In this document: positions 43,119 to 52,635 of the stretch, piece by piece
Numbering within the stretch: the first letter of the stretch is position 1
Layout of the letters: each line of letters opens with the position of its first letter
NCBI RefSeq assembly: GCF_016804325.1
Contig: NZ_CP043627.1
Coordinates: 2,989,001-3,053,000, forward strand
Length of the DNA stretch: 64,000 nt
Reading direction: 5' to 3'
Origin: Methylobacterium aquaticum
GTDB lineage: Bacteria; Pseudomonadota; Alphaproteobacteria; Rhizobiales; Beijerinckiaceae
The notes under the pieces: model-generated
What the model was told of the DNA's origin: nothing
Seen by the model: only the letters and a program-made list of their open reading frames with translations
The model's database searches: none
Program-made: the position numbers and the translations under genes

Positions 43119-45489
43119 CACCCCGAGGCCGACCCGGCCCGCCGCCCCATGCCGGTCGCCGCGACGGTCGCGGCGGCGCGGCGGTTTCCCGCCGGCTTCC
43201 GCGGCTATCGCCTGGCCGGCGAGGAGGACGCGCTGCACTTCCCCGTCTTCCTGACCGAGGCCCAGGCCAGGGGAACGGCGAAGCTGCGGGTTTCCTACCT
43301 GTCGGCGATCTCGGTGGCGCCGGAGGCGTCCGAATTGTCGGGCAGCGTCAACGGCACCAAGGTCGGCTGGACCCGGATCCAGGCGCCCGGCGCCGTGAAG
43401 GTGGTGGAACTGCCGATCCCCGAGGGCCTGCTCAAGTCGGGCTACAATGCGGTGACCCTCGCGGCCAGCCAGCGCCACCGGGTCGATTGCTCGACCGAGG
43501 CCACCTACGAACTCTGGACCCAGATCGATCCGTCGCGCTCCGGCCTCGTCGTGGCGCAGGCCGGCGACCTCGACCTCAAGACCCTGGCGGCGATCGAGCC
43601 CGACGAGAGCGGGGCGCTGCCGATCGGCGTGCTGCTCACGGAGCGGCCGAGCCCGGAGCGGCTGGAGCGGATGATCGGCGCCGTGCAGGCCCTGGCCCTG
43701 GTCGGGCGGCTCGCCGGGCCGGCGGTGAGCTTCGGGCCGGCCCTCACCGGCCGGGCCGGCGTCACCCTCGTCGTCGGCACCGCGGCGGAGATCCGCGGCA
43801 CGGAAGGGCTGGAGGAACTCGGCCCATCACCGGCCCGCGGGTCGCCCTGCTGGCGCCCCGGGCCGGCCGCGCCCCGATCCTCGTCGTCGCCGGCGCGAGT
43901 GCGGCGGACGTGCGCCGGGCCATCGCCCAGCTTGCCGCGTCGGGCGACGACACCGGCACGCCGGCGGGCCTGCGCCTCGCCGAGCTGGCGCGGGGTCTGC
44001 CCGTGCGCGGCGGCGAGAGCCTGACCCTGGACCAGCTCGGCGTGACGAGCCGCGAGTTCAACGGCCGGTTGCTGCGGGTCGGCTTCGCCGTCCAGTTCCC
44101 GGCCGATTTCGTCCCGGCCGATTACGGCAAGGTGATGCTGCACCTCGCCGGCGGCTACGCGGCGGGGCTGGAACCGAGCGCCCGGATCGTCGTCGACATC
44201 AACGGCCGCAACGCCGCCAGCGTGCCGCTGCCCTACAGCCGCGGCGAGGTGTTTTCCGACAGCGCGATCCCGCTCCCCTTGAGCCTGTGGCGGCCGGGGC
44301 TGAACCGGGTCGAGATCAGCGCCCAGCTCCCCACCGCCGCCGACCGGGCCTGCGACACCCTGGCGCCGGGCGCCAAGCGCGCGCGCTTCCTGTTCCTCGA
44401 CCGCACCCGGATCGACATCCCGGCGCTGGCCCGCGCCGTGCGCAGCCCCGATCTCGCCGCGGTCAAGGCCGGGGCGGTGCCGTTCCTGGCTCCCGATCTC
44501 TCGACCGCCGGCCCGCGCCCGCGCCTGGTCCTGCCGACCCCCGACCGCGACTCGGCCTCCGCCGCCGCGACCCTGGCGGCCCGCTTCGCCGTCGCGGCCG
44601 GCCGGGTGATCGACTTCGAGGTCGCGGGCGACGAGCGCGAGGCGGGGGGCGGCGCCCACCTCGTCGTCGCGCCGGTCCGGGCGCTGACCCCCGCCGCCCT
44701 CGAGGCGGTCGGCCTCGATCCGGGCCGGGTGCGGGGCATCTGGGAGGGCCGGGCCGAGACCGTGGCCACCCCCGGCCCGTTCGGGGCGGAGGGCGTCGTC
44801 ACCCTCGACCGCCTGCGCCGCAACCTGCCGATGCGCTGCGCCCTGCCGGCCGTCACCGCGCCTCTGCGCACCGCGGCGCCGGCCCCATCGCAACAGGCCT
44901 CCGTGCAAGCCGTCCCGCCGGCCCCGGCACCCGAGCCCGCCGAGGCGCCCCCCGACAGCGAGGCGGACCTGGTGGCGCGCTGGGACGAGTCGGCGCGCGG
45001 CTTCAGCGTCCCGGCGGTGCTCGCCAACGGCTGGACCGGCCTCGTCCAGCGGGCGGCGGAGGCCCGCGACCTCGTGCTGCGGCTTGCCGGCGGGCCGGCG
45101 CCGGAGGCCGTGCCGCTCAATCCCCGCGCCTCGCTGATCGTCGCGCAAGGCGCGGGCGGCCGGCTCGCCGACGGCACCGTGCTGGTGACCGCCCCGAACG
45201 CCTCGATGCTCAAGGCCTCGGTCTCCTGCCTCGTCGATCCGTCGGTCTGGACCGGCCTGTCCGGCCAGGCCGCCTTCCTGGACGCTTCGGACGGCAGCCT
45301 CGGCACCGTGCAGCCCCAGCGCGTCGGGCTGATCGAGACGCAGACCCGGAGCCTGGCGAACCTGCGGCTGGTCTCGGCCGCCTGGCTCTCCCTCAATCCC
45401 GGTGCCTACGTGGCGATGACGCTGGTCATGGCGCTCTGCCTCGGGCTCGCCACGACGAGCCTCGTGCGCCAGCTCGGCCGGAGGAACCG

Positions 45490-46728
45490 ATGAGCCGCCT
45501 CCCCGCCCTCGCCTGTGCGGCGTCCCTGCTGCTGGCCGCCGGGCCCGGACGGGCGCAGGGCCCCCAGCCGCCGCAGGCCATCCAGCCGCCGCAGGCCGTT
45601 CAGGCGCCCGACGGTGCGCAGGATCAGGTCGCGCAGGGCGAGGGGCCGACCGCCGTGCCCCCCGCCGTCGCCGTGCCGAGCCTGCCCCCGCCCGCGAGCG
45701 AGGCGCCCGGCCGCGCCGCCGGGTCGGCGCTCGCCGGCAGCCTCGGGGACGATGCCGGCTGGCGCGCCTACCGGGCTCGGTTCGTGACCGAGAAGGGCCG
45801 GATCGTCGACACCGCCAACGGCTTCATCAGCCACAGCGAGGGCCAGGGCTACGGCATGCTGCTGGCGGTGGCGGCGGGCGACCGCGCCACCTTCGAGCGG
45901 ATCTGGGGCTGGACCCGCGCCAACCTGATGGTGCGCTCCGACGAACTCCTGGCCTGGCGCTGGGCGCCGGACCACCGCCCGGCGGTCGCCGACATGAACA
46001 ACGCCACCGACGGCGACATCCTGGTCGCCTGGGCGCTGACCGAGGCGGCGGAGGCCTGGGGCGAGCCGTCCTACCGCACCGCGGCGCGGCGCATCGCCGT
46101 CGAGTTCGGCCGCAAGACGATCCTGTTCCGCGCCGCCCCCGGGCCGCTGGTGCTGCCGGCGGTATCGGGATTCGCCGCCCGCGACCGGGCCGACGGGCCG
46201 CTGGTCAACCTCTCCTACTGGGTCTTCCCGGCCTTCCAGCGGCTCGGCCTCGTGGCGCCGGAATACGACTGGGCCGCGGTGATCCGCAGCGGCGTCGAGA
46301 TCCTGCGCCGCTCGCGCTTCGGCCCGAGCGCGCTGCCGACCGAGTGGATCTCCGCCAGGGACGAGGCGCTTCGCCCCGCCGACGGCTTCCCGCCGCTCTT
46401 CTCCTACAACGCCATCCGCATCCCGCTCTACCTCGCCTGGGCGGGCGTCGGCCGGCCCGAGGATTACGCGCCGTTCCGGACCCTGTGGGGCGGGATCGAC
46501 CGCGAGCGCCTGCCGATCGTCGATACCCGCGACGGCCGCCCGGTCGAGTGGCTGACCGAGCCCGGCTACACCGCGCTCCCGGCCCTTGTCGCCTGCGCCC
46601 AGGACGGCACGCCCTTGCCCGCAAGCTTGCGCAGCGTGCAGGACGGGCAGAACTACTACCCGACGACGCTCCACCTCCTCGCCCTGGTCGCGGCCCGGAT
46701 GCGCACTCCCCAATGCCTGAAATCCTGA
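45490..46728 (+). CDS. bcsZ: Cellulase of the bacterial cellulose synthase complex (GH8 endoglucanase)
   Basis: 412 residues. The ATG overlaps the bcsB stop (ATGA). A signal peptide (LACAASLLLAAGPGRAQ) is followed by a Pro/Gln-rich linker (QAIQPPQAVQAP) and a family 8 glycoside hydrolase domain. The catalytic acid Glu117 lies in HSEGQGYGM and the conserved Asp174 in NNATDGDI; WRWAPDHRP and NLSYWVFPAF complete the substrate cleft pattern. It cleaves beta-1,4-glucan in the periplasm and is needed in several species for proper fibre assembly. Overlaps the next gene by 16 bases. Confidence 0.93.
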   Translation: MSRLPALACAASLLLAAGPGRAQGPQPPQAIQPPQAVQAPDGAQDQVAQGEGPTAVPPAVAVPSLPPPASEAPGRAAGSALAGSLGDDAGWRAYRARFVTEKGRIVDTANGFISHSEGQGYGMLLAVAAGDRATFERIWGWTRANLMVRSDELLAWRWAPDHRPAVADMNNATDGDILVAWALTEAAEAWGEPSYRTAARRIAVEFGRKTILFRAAPGPLVLPAVSGFAARDRADGPLVNLSYWVFPAFQRLGLVAPEYDWAAVIRSGVEILRRSRFGPSALPTEWISARDEALRPADGFPPLFSYNAIRIPLYLAWAGVGRPEDYAPFRTLWGGIDRERLPIVDTRDGRPVEWLTEPGYTALPALVACAQDGTPLPASLRSVQDGQNYYPTTLHLLALVAARMRTPQCLKS

Positions 46729-48662
46729 GCCGCACCCTCCCCTTCGCGGCGGTCCTCCTCCTCGCGGCCGCCCCTGCGCTGGCCCAGGCACCCGAGGCCG
46801 GGGTCCCGCGGGTCGTCTACGGCGACGGCGTGCGCGCGCCCGCCATCATGGTCGATCCCGAGACCTCCCGCACCCCCGGCATGGTCGACGAGAGTGCGCT
46901 CCGCTACTACGCCTCGCAGAAGCAGACCGCCCGGGTGAAGGCGGAGATCGCCCGCCTCAAGCGGCTCTATCCGGGCTGGACCGAGCCGCAGGACCTCGAC
47001 AGCCTGCAGCCGAGCCCGCCCGAGGAGGCGCCGCTCTGGGACCTGTTCACGGCGGGCCGCCTCCAGGACCTGCGCGCCGCCATCACCGCGCGCCGCTCGG
47101 TCGAGCCGTCCTGGCAGCCCTCCGAGGAGCTGGCGCGCAAGCTGCGCCGGGCCGAGTTCCGCTCCAGCATCGCGGCCGCCGCGGGCAAGAACCCGGAAGG
47201 GGTCGTGGCGCTCTACCGGGCCGACCCGAGCGCGCTGGACCCCTCCGACATCGAGAGCATCTGGACCATCGCCGACGACCTCGCCGCCACGGGAGCGAGC
47301 GAGGACGCGTTCACCCTCTACAAGTCGGTGCTGGACGGCAACGCGGATACCGGCGCGCGGCTCGCCACGATCCAGAAGGCGATGGCCCATCTCAAGATGG
47401 AGCAGGCCGAGCGGTTGATCGCGATGGGGAGGCAGGAACCGTCCGGCGCGTCCGAGTTCGACCCGATCCGCCTCGACATCACCCGGGCGCGGATCGCCGC
47501 CTTCCTGCACGACGAGCCGGCCCAGACCCCGACGCTGGCCGACCTCACCGCCTTCCAGGCCTATGCCCGCAAGACCGCTGAGCCGAGCCAGACCGGGCTG
47601 CTCGGCTGGTACGCCTACAAGCGGCGCCAGTTCCGCGAGGCGCTGGAATGGTTCAAGCTGGCGATCGCGCGAGGCGGCGACGCCATGGTGGCGCACGGCC
47701 TCGCCCATACCCTGCGCGAGCTCAACATGATGCGCGAGGCCGAGGAGGTGGCGTATGCCTGGCGCGACCGCTTCGTCGGCAACGAGCTCCTGTTCATCGA
47801 CCTCCTCGAGCGCAAGCTGACGCTGGCGAGCCCGCCCTATATCGAGCCGGCCCGGATCGAGCGCTACGCCCGCGTCGTCAACGCCACGGCGTCGGGCGAG
47901 GGCGCGCAGGGGCTGGCCTGGTACGCCTACAATTCCTGCCAGTTCGACGCGGCCCTGGAGTGGTTCCAGCGCGCGGTCGCCTGGATGCCGAGCGAGAGCA
48001 CGGTGTTCGGCTACGCCCTCACCCTCCAGCGCCAGCGGCGCCAGCGGCCGTATCTGGAGGTGGTCAACCGCTACGACGGCCTGTTCCCGAAGGTGGTCGA
48101 CCTGCTGTTCCGCGAGGGCCAGGGCGGCCCGCCGCTGCCTTGCGCGGTACAGACCGCCTCCGGCGGCCGGGCCGCGCCCGCGGCGCCCGCGGCGGCCAAC
48201 GCGACCCGTCCCGAGCCGCCGCCCTCCTACGGCCGCGTGCCCCGGCCGGACGCTCCCGGCGCCGGCGGCCGGACGGAGGCGGTGCCGCAGGCGGTCCAGC
48301 GCGGCGAGTTCCCCCTGGCCGTCCCCCTCGACAATCCCCTGCGCTATCCGCCCGCCGGGATCGGCCAGGGCGCCGCCCCGGGCCTCTATGCCCGCGAGCC
48401 CACGGTGCCGGCCCCGCCGCTGGTCGCCCGCCGGGTGCCCGGCGCCGGGGCGATGCCCTACGAGCGCTACGGCTACACGCTGCTGCCGGGCTATAACGGC
48501 CTCGACAAGCCGGAGGGCCTGACCGCGCCGCCGCCCGGCACCCTGTGGCAGGACCAGCAGGGCGAGCGCAACCGCTCCGCCTCGCCCGAGAGCGACCGCT
48601 TCTCGGTGCCGGCGCGCACCACCTCGGAGCGGACGGTGCCCGCCGAGAAAGGCTATCCGTGA
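46713..48662 (+). CDS. Periplasmic TPR protein of the cellulose locus (in the BcsC position, no barrel)
   Basis: 649 residues with signal peptide (PFAAVLLLAAAPALAQ). Helical repeats of TPR/Sel1 type fill about residues 60-480 (for example AFTLYKSVLDGNADTGARLA, LGWYAYKRRQFREALEWFKL and LAWYAYNSCQFDAALEWFQR). The last ~170 residues are Pro/Arg/Gly-rich and disordered. BcsC proteins have about 750 residues of TPR followed by a 16-strand outer-membrane barrel, which is absent here. It probably scaffolds the periplasmic path of the polymer. ATG at 46713 lies inside the bcsZ end; the stop overlaps the next GTG. Confidence 0.8.
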   Translation: MPEILSRTLPFAAVLLLAAAPALAQAPEAGVPRVVYGDGVRAPAIMVDPETSRTPGMVDESALRYYASQKQTARVKAEIARLKRLYPGWTEPQDLDSLQPSPPEEAPLWDLFTAGRLQDLRAAITARRSVEPSWQPSEELARKLRRAEFRSSIAAAAGKNPEGVVALYRADPSALDPSDIESIWTIADDLAATGASEDAFTLYKSVLDGNADTGARLATIQKAMAHLKMEQAERLIAMGRQEPSGASEFDPIRLDITRARIAAFLHDEPAQTPTLADLTAFQAYARKTAEPSQTGLLGWYAYKRRQFREALEWFKLAIARGGDAMVAHGLAHTLRELNMMREAEEVAYAWRDRFVGNELLFIDLLERKLTLASPPYIEPARIERYARVVNATASGEGAQGLAWYAYNSCQFDAALEWFQRAVAWMPSESTVFGYALTLQRQRRQRPYLEVVNRYDGLFPKVVDLLFREGQGGPPLPCAVQTASGGRAAPAAPAAANATRPEPPPSYGRVPRPDAPGAGGRTEAVPQAVQRGEFPLAVPLDNPLRYPPAGIGQGAAPGLYAREPTVPAPPLVARRVPGAGAMPYERYGYTLLPGYNGLDKPEGLTAPPPGTLWQDQQGERNRSASPESDRFSVPARTTSERTVPAEKGYP

Positions 48663-49693
48663 GATTGCGCCTGACCGTCTGTCTCCTCGGCCTGATCGGG
48701 AGCGCCCCCGACACGGCCCTGGCGCAATCCGCCCCGGCCCTGCGGCTGCCCGGCGCCGGCCGGGTCGCCGCGGTGATCGAGACGCGCCACCGCGACGGCT
48801 TCGACCAGCGCATTGCCTACGAGGGCGGCGACGGACGCAACCACGCCGAGATCGCCTTGCGCAACGAGACCGGCGACCTGCTCCTCGCCTTCCCGCCGCG
48901 GCTCGCCAAGCCGAGCGAGTTCGGCATCAGTGGCGAGATCGCCGTGCGCTTTCCCGGCGAGCCGATGCGGATCCAGGCGCCGCGCCGCAACGCCTACGGC
49001 CCGGTCGGCCTGGCGCTGGGGACGGACTGCCTCTACGCGTGGCAATGGTTCGAGCGGCCGCGCCGGGGCACGGGGGAGGCGTCCCGCGACGGGATCTTCG
49101 GCACGACCGACCCGTCCGCCCCGCGCCGCGCCCTGTCGCTGCGGATCCGGCTCTGCCGCACCGCGCAGGCGAGCCTCGACGACCTCGTGGCGGCGGTCCA
49201 GCACCTGACGATCGCGCTGCCGGGCGACGGCGCGGTCCGGGCGCCCGCCGCCCCGCGCCCGGCGCCGCGCCGCGTCCAGCGCAAGCCGGCGCCCCGCCCC
49301 GCGCCGGCCGAGCCCAGACCCGAAGTGAGGCCGGAGGAGAAGCTGGACACCCGCCCGGTGCGTCCCCCGCCGGAGCGTCCGCCGCTCCCGGCGGACCCGG
49401 CCCCGACCCGCCCGACCGTCCCGGTCCCGCCGCAGGTCCCGACGGAGAGCGGTCGCCGCTACCTCGCCCCACGGGCGCCCGAGCCGCGGGCACCCGAGAC
49501 CCCGCCGGCCCCGGAAGCCGCGCCCCGCGGCGGGTCGCAGCGCTACATCACCGACGGGCCCCAGCCCGCCGAGCCCCAAGGCGCCACCCCGACGCCGAGC
49601 CCGGTCCCGGGCCGCGGTACCGGCGAGACCCTGTCGCGCGACCTGCCCCCCGAAGCCTACCGCCCGCCGCCGGATCGCGGCCCGGGGCGGTGA
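48659..49693 (+). CDS. BcsN-like cellulose biosynthesis protein
   Basis: 344 residues with a GTG start overlapping the previous stop (GTGA). Signal peptide RLTVCLLGLIGSAPDTALAQ, then a compact domain of about 160 residues with RRNAYGPVGLALGTDCLYAWQWFERP and LSLRIRLCRT, which I recall from the rhizobial BcsN family. The second half is Pro/Arg-rich (APRPAPRRVQRKPAPRPAP) and disordered. It closes the operon. BcsN function is unknown. The family call rests on recalled pattern and context and is moderate. Confidence 0.6.
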   Translation: MRLRLTVCLLGLIGSAPDTALAQSAPALRLPGAGRVAAVIETRHRDGFDQRIAYEGGDGRNHAEIALRNETGDLLLAFPPRLAKPSEFGISGEIAVRFPGEPMRIQAPRRNAYGPVGLALGTDCLYAWQWFERPRRGTGEASRDGIFGTTDPSAPRRALSLRIRLCRTAQASLDDLVAAVQHLTIALPGDGAVRAPAAPRPAPRRVQRKPAPRPAPAEPRPEVRPEEKLDTRPVRPPPERPPLPADPAPTRPTVPVPPQVPTESGRRYLAPRAPEPRAPETPPAPEAAPRGGSQRYITDGPQPAEPQGATPTPSPVPGRGTGETLSRDLPPEAYRPPPDRGPGR

Positions 49694-49759
49694 GGGAGGG
49701 TGTCCAAGGCTCACGACAGGGCCTGACCTACGCAGAGGCTAGGCTTTTCCACCCCACGA

Positions 49760-49879
49760 CCTCATCCTGAGGTGCGACTGCAAGGAGCCTCGAAGGAGCG
49801 ATCCAGATGTCTCTGCGATCCCTGGAGCCCTCCTTCGAGGTCAGTCGATCTTCGATCGACTGACACCTCAGGATGAGGT
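49760..49879. repeat. Palindromic intergenic repeat, family A copy 5
   Basis: Outer arms CCTCATCCTGAGGTG and CACCTCAGGATGAGG; inner hairpin GTCGATCTTCGATCGAC. It lies at the convergent boundary of the cellulose operon and mmsB, where it may act as a bidirectional terminator. Confidence 0.88.
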
Positions 49880-49947
49880 TGCGGGTGGGGGAAGAGAATC
49901 CCCCGTCGGTCTCACGCTGTCGTCGTGGACCGTGCGCGCACCCCCGC

Positions 49948-50835
49948 TCAGTCCCGCCCCGCCTCGCGCAGGTGGCGGACGATGCCGGAGAAGTCGGTGC
50001 CGCCCTGCCCGGCCGCCTCGAAGGCGGCGTAGATGGCTTCCGCGTGCGCGCCGAGCGGCGTCGCGGCGCCGGCGCCCGCGGCAGCTTCCTGCGCCAGGCG
50101 CAGGTCCTTCAGCATCAGGGCGGCGGCGAAGCCCGGCTTGTAGTCGGTGTTGGCCGGGGAGGTCGGCACCGGGCCCGGGACCGGGCAATAGGTGGTGAGC
50201 GACCAGCACTGGCCCGACGAGGTCGAGGCGACGTCGAACAGCGCCTGGTGCGACAGGCCGAGCTTTTCCGCCAGCACGAAGGCCTCGGCGACGCCGATCA
50301 TCGAGATGCCGAGGATCATGTTGTTGCAGATCTTGGCCGCCTGGCCGGCGCCGGCCTCGCCGCAATGCACGACCTTGCGGCCCATCTTCGCCAGGATCGG
50401 CTCGGCCCGGGCGAAGGCCTCCGGCGAGCCCCCGGCCATGAAGGTCAGGGTCGCCGCCTTGGCGCCGCCGACCCCGCCGGAGACCGGGGCGTCGAGGCTG
50501 ATGAGCCCGCGTTCCCGCGCCTTGTCGTGGGCGCTCCGCGCGCTGGCGACGTCGATCGTCGAGCAGTCGATCATCAGGGCGCCGCCGCCCACATGCGGCA
50601 GCACCGCGTCGTAGACCGCCAGCACGTGACGCCCCGCCGGCAGCATGGTGACGACGATCTCGGCCCCCGCCACCGCGGCCTCGGCGCTGTCCGCCACCGT
50701 GATCCCGGCGGCGCGGGCGGCGTCCAGCGCCTCCGGCACCAGGTCGAAGCCCGTCACCGCGTGGCCCGCCGCGACGAGGTTGGCGGCCATCGGCCCGCCC
50801 ATGTTGCCGAGGCCCAGGAAGGCGATCTGCGTCAT
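49948..50835 (-). CDS. mmsB: 3-hydroxyisobutyrate dehydrogenase
   Basis: 295 residues, the usual length. NAD-dependent enzyme of valine breakdown that oxidises 3-hydroxyisobutyrate to methylmalonate semialdehyde. The N-terminal Rossmann motif is FLGLGNMGGPMAANL, the substrate loop is SLDAPVSGGVGGAKAATLTF, and the catalytic lysine lies in GEAGAGQAAKICNNMIL. The product feeds the mmsA enzyme encoded 2 kb away on the same strand. Confidence 0.93.
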   Translation of the reverse strand: MTQIAFLGLGNMGGPMAANLVAAGHAVTGFDLVPEALDAARAAGITVADSAEAAVAGAEIVVTMLPAGRHVLAVYDAVLPHVGGGALMIDCSTIDVASARSAHDKARERGLISLDAPVSGGVGGAKAATLTFMAGGSPEAFARAEPILAKMGRKVVHCGEAGAGQAAKICNNMILGISMIGVAEAFVLAEKLGLSHQALFDVASTSSGQCWSLTTYCPVPGPVPTSPANTDYKPGFAAALMLKDLRLAQEAAAGAGAATPLGAHAEAIYAAFEAAGQGGTDFSGIVRHLREAGRD

Positions 50836-50978
50836 CGTTGTTGTCCTCGTTGCCCTATGGTTGGTTGAAGGGGGTGCAGGGAATCCGGCGCGCCCATGGC
50901 AGGCGCGAGAGACCTCGCCGAGACCGCGCGCTCATTCCGAAAGCCGATTGTCCCTCGGGGGAAATGAAGCCCTCCATC

Positions 50979-51114
50979 GTCATTCCGGGGCCGCGAAAGC
51001 GGAGCCCGGAATCCAGACACTCAGGTGGAAAAGAATAAAGCGGAACGCGATCCGCCTTTTTCTAGACCATCCGCGGTTCTGGATTCCGGGCTCCGCTGCG
51101 CGGCCCCGGAATGA
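50979..51114. repeat. Palindromic intergenic repeat, family B copy 4
   Basis: Left end GTCATTCCGGGGCCGCGAAA, right end TGCGCGGCCCCGGAATGAC; central hairpin AAGCGGAACGCGATCCGC. It separates mmsB from the small open frame at 51175 and splits the valine gene set. Confidence 0.87.
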
Positions 51115-51174
51115 CGCAGTGGGTGTCAAGGCCGTCGAGAGTCCGCCTGATCTCCGCGCGACGGGCAGAGCGAC

Positions 51175-51417
51175 ATGAGCGAGACCATGATTTCCGCGAG
51201 AATTCGACCTGACGGCACCGTCGTGCGGCGCGAGCCGGATGGAAGTGAAATGGTGTTCCCACCCGCTCCGGTGCGCCCGATGACCGACGCGGAGGTTTCC
51301 GCGGCTGCGCCGGCCGATCCGGATGCGCGTCCGACCACCCCTGAGGGCTTGGCTGGCGCCCGACGCCTGCCCCGCATCCGCGCCTTGTGTCGGACCCTCG
51401 CGGCGCGTCCGGGGTGA
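51175..51417 (+). pseudogene. Truncated HTH antitoxin-like fragment
   Basis: 80 residues. The N-terminal and middle parts (VRPMTDAEVSAAAPADPDAR, then LAGARRLPRIRALCRTLAA) resemble the family of small antitoxin-like regulators with the pattern DDEEVEAAAL-DPDARP followed by RALGLTQEEFA and an XRE helix-turn-helix. Here the protein ends at LAARPG before the helix-turn-helix. It lies on the opposite strand between mmsB and the acyl-CoA dehydrogenase and ends 12 bases before the latter's stop. No toxin is adjacent. Identification is from recalled pattern. Confidence 0.5.
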
Positions 51418-51429
51418 CGCGACCACCTC

Positions 51430-52572
51430 TCAGGTCCCCACCAGGCCCCGCGCCACGATCACCCGCATGATCTCGTTGGTGCCCTCCAGGATCTGGTGCA
51501 CCCGCAGGTCGCGGACGATCTTCTCCACCCCGTATTCCGACAGGTAGCCGTAGCCGCCATGGAGCTGCAGCGCCTCGTTGGCGACCCGGAAGCCGGTATC
51601 GGTCGCGAAGCGCTTGGCCATGGCCGAGCGCTGGGTGGCGTCGGGGTCCTTGCGGTCGAGGCTGGCGGCGGCGCCGTAGAGGAGCGCGCGGGCGGCTTCC
51701 AGCTCGGTCGCCATGTCGGCGAGGCGGAATTGCAGCGCCTGGAAGTCGTCGAGGCGCTTCCCGAAGGCCTTGCGCTCGGCCATGTAGGCGAGGCTCTTGT
51801 CCAGCGCCGCTTGCGCCCCGCCGAGCGAGCAGGCGCCGATGTTGAGCCGGCCGCCATCGAGCCCCGCCATGGCGATGCGAAAGCCGATCCCCTCCTCGCC
51901 GAGGCGGTTCTCGACCGGGACCCGGCAGCCGTCGAAGATCACCTGGCGGGTCGGCTGGGCGTTCCAGCCCATCTTGCGCTCGTTCGGCCCGAAGGACAGG
52001 CCGGCTGCGTCGGCGGGCACCACCAGGGTCGAAATGCCCTTCGGCCCCGCCTCGCCGGTGCGCACCATCGTCACGTAGAGGTCGGCCGCGCCGGCGCCCG
52101 AGATGAACTGCTTGGCGCCGTCGAGGATGTAGTGGTCGCCGTCCCGCCGGGCGGTGGTGCGCAGCGCGGCGGCATCCGACCCCGAGCCCGGCTCGGTCAG
52201 GCAATAGGCGGCGACCTGGTCCATCCGGCACAGACCCGGCAGGAAACGCTCGCGCTGGGCGTCCGAGCCGAACCGGTCGATCATCCAGGCGGCCATGTTG
52301 TGGATCGACAGGAAGGCCGCGACCGTCGGGCAGCCGAGGCTCAGCGCCTCGAAGATCAGGGCGGCGTCGAGCCGGGTCAGCCCCGAGCCGCCATGCTCCT
52401 CCGCAATGTAGATGCCGCCCATGCCGAGCGCCGCGGCCTCGCGCAGCACGTCGAGGGGAAAATGCTTGCGCTCGTCCCAGTCGAGGGCGTGCGGCGCGAT
52501 CCGCTCGGCCGCGAAGCTGCGCGCCATGTCGCGGATCGCGATCTGGTCCTCGGGGAGGGTGAACAGGGTCAT
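51430..52572 (-). CDS. Acyl-CoA dehydrogenase, probable isobutyryl-CoA dehydrogenase
   Basis: 380 residues, full length for the family. FAD enzyme that oxidises acyl-CoA to the 2,3-enoyl form. Motifs: AYCLTEPGSGSDAAAL and YILDGAKQFISGAGAADLYV in the middle beta domain, and QLHGGYGYLSEYGVEKIVRD followed by HQILEGTNEIMR at the C-terminus. Its position between mmsA and mmsB points to isobutyryl-CoA, the valine intermediate, rather than a general substrate. It lies downstream of mmsA with a palindromic repeat in the 217-base gap. Confidence 0.9.
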   Translation of the reverse strand: MTLFTLPEDQIAIRDMARSFAAERIAPHALDWDERKHFPLDVLREAAALGMGGIYIAEEHGGSGLTRLDAALIFEALSLGCPTVAAFLSIHNMAAWMIDRFGSDAQRERFLPGLCRMDQVAAYCLTEPGSGSDAAALRTTARRDGDHYILDGAKQFISGAGAADLYVTMVRTGEAGPKGISTLVVPADAAGLSFGPNERKMGWNAQPTRQVIFDGCRVPVENRLGEEGIGFRIAMAGLDGGRLNIGACSLGGAQAALDKSLAYMAERKAFGKRLDDFQALQFRLADMATELEAARALLYGAAASLDRKDPDATQRSAMAKRFATDTGFRVANEALQLHGGYGYLSEYGVEKIVRDLRVHQILEGTNEIMRVIVARGLVGT

Positions 52573-52635
52573 GGCGGCTTTTCCTCCTGTTCTGAATTTC
52601 TTGTTCTAACCCTCGCTCCGTGAAGGGCGCGGGAT

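Larger units (their letters stand above)
42463..45493 (+). pseudogene. bcsB: Cellulose synthase periplasmic subunit BcsB, two frameshifts and a repeat in the leader
   Basis: BcsB is the periplasmic, membrane-anchored partner of BcsA. The reading passes through three frames: a leader and PQGQV repeats in the first; MPVAATVAAARRFPAGFRGY to EGLEELG in the second, including the BcsB hallmark HRVDCSTEATYELWTQID; then ITGPRVALLAPRAG to the C-terminal helix (YVAMTLVMALCLGLATTSL) in the third. One extra C in the run 43145-43148 and one in 43823-43825 rejoin everything. A palindromic element at 42519-42820 lies between a plausible start (MMLRRLV) and the hydrophobic signal core (AFLIACLLATPALAQ), still in frame. 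The gene is likely functional if the deletions are sequencing errors. Confidence 0.85.

Noticed and set aside
38250..45493. Real evolutionary decay of the cellulose locus
   Set aside because: Considered because bcsS and bcsB are both broken, but bcsA, bcsZ and the downstream genes are intact, and an identical type of break affects lnt. Assembly error is more likely, though reads are needed.
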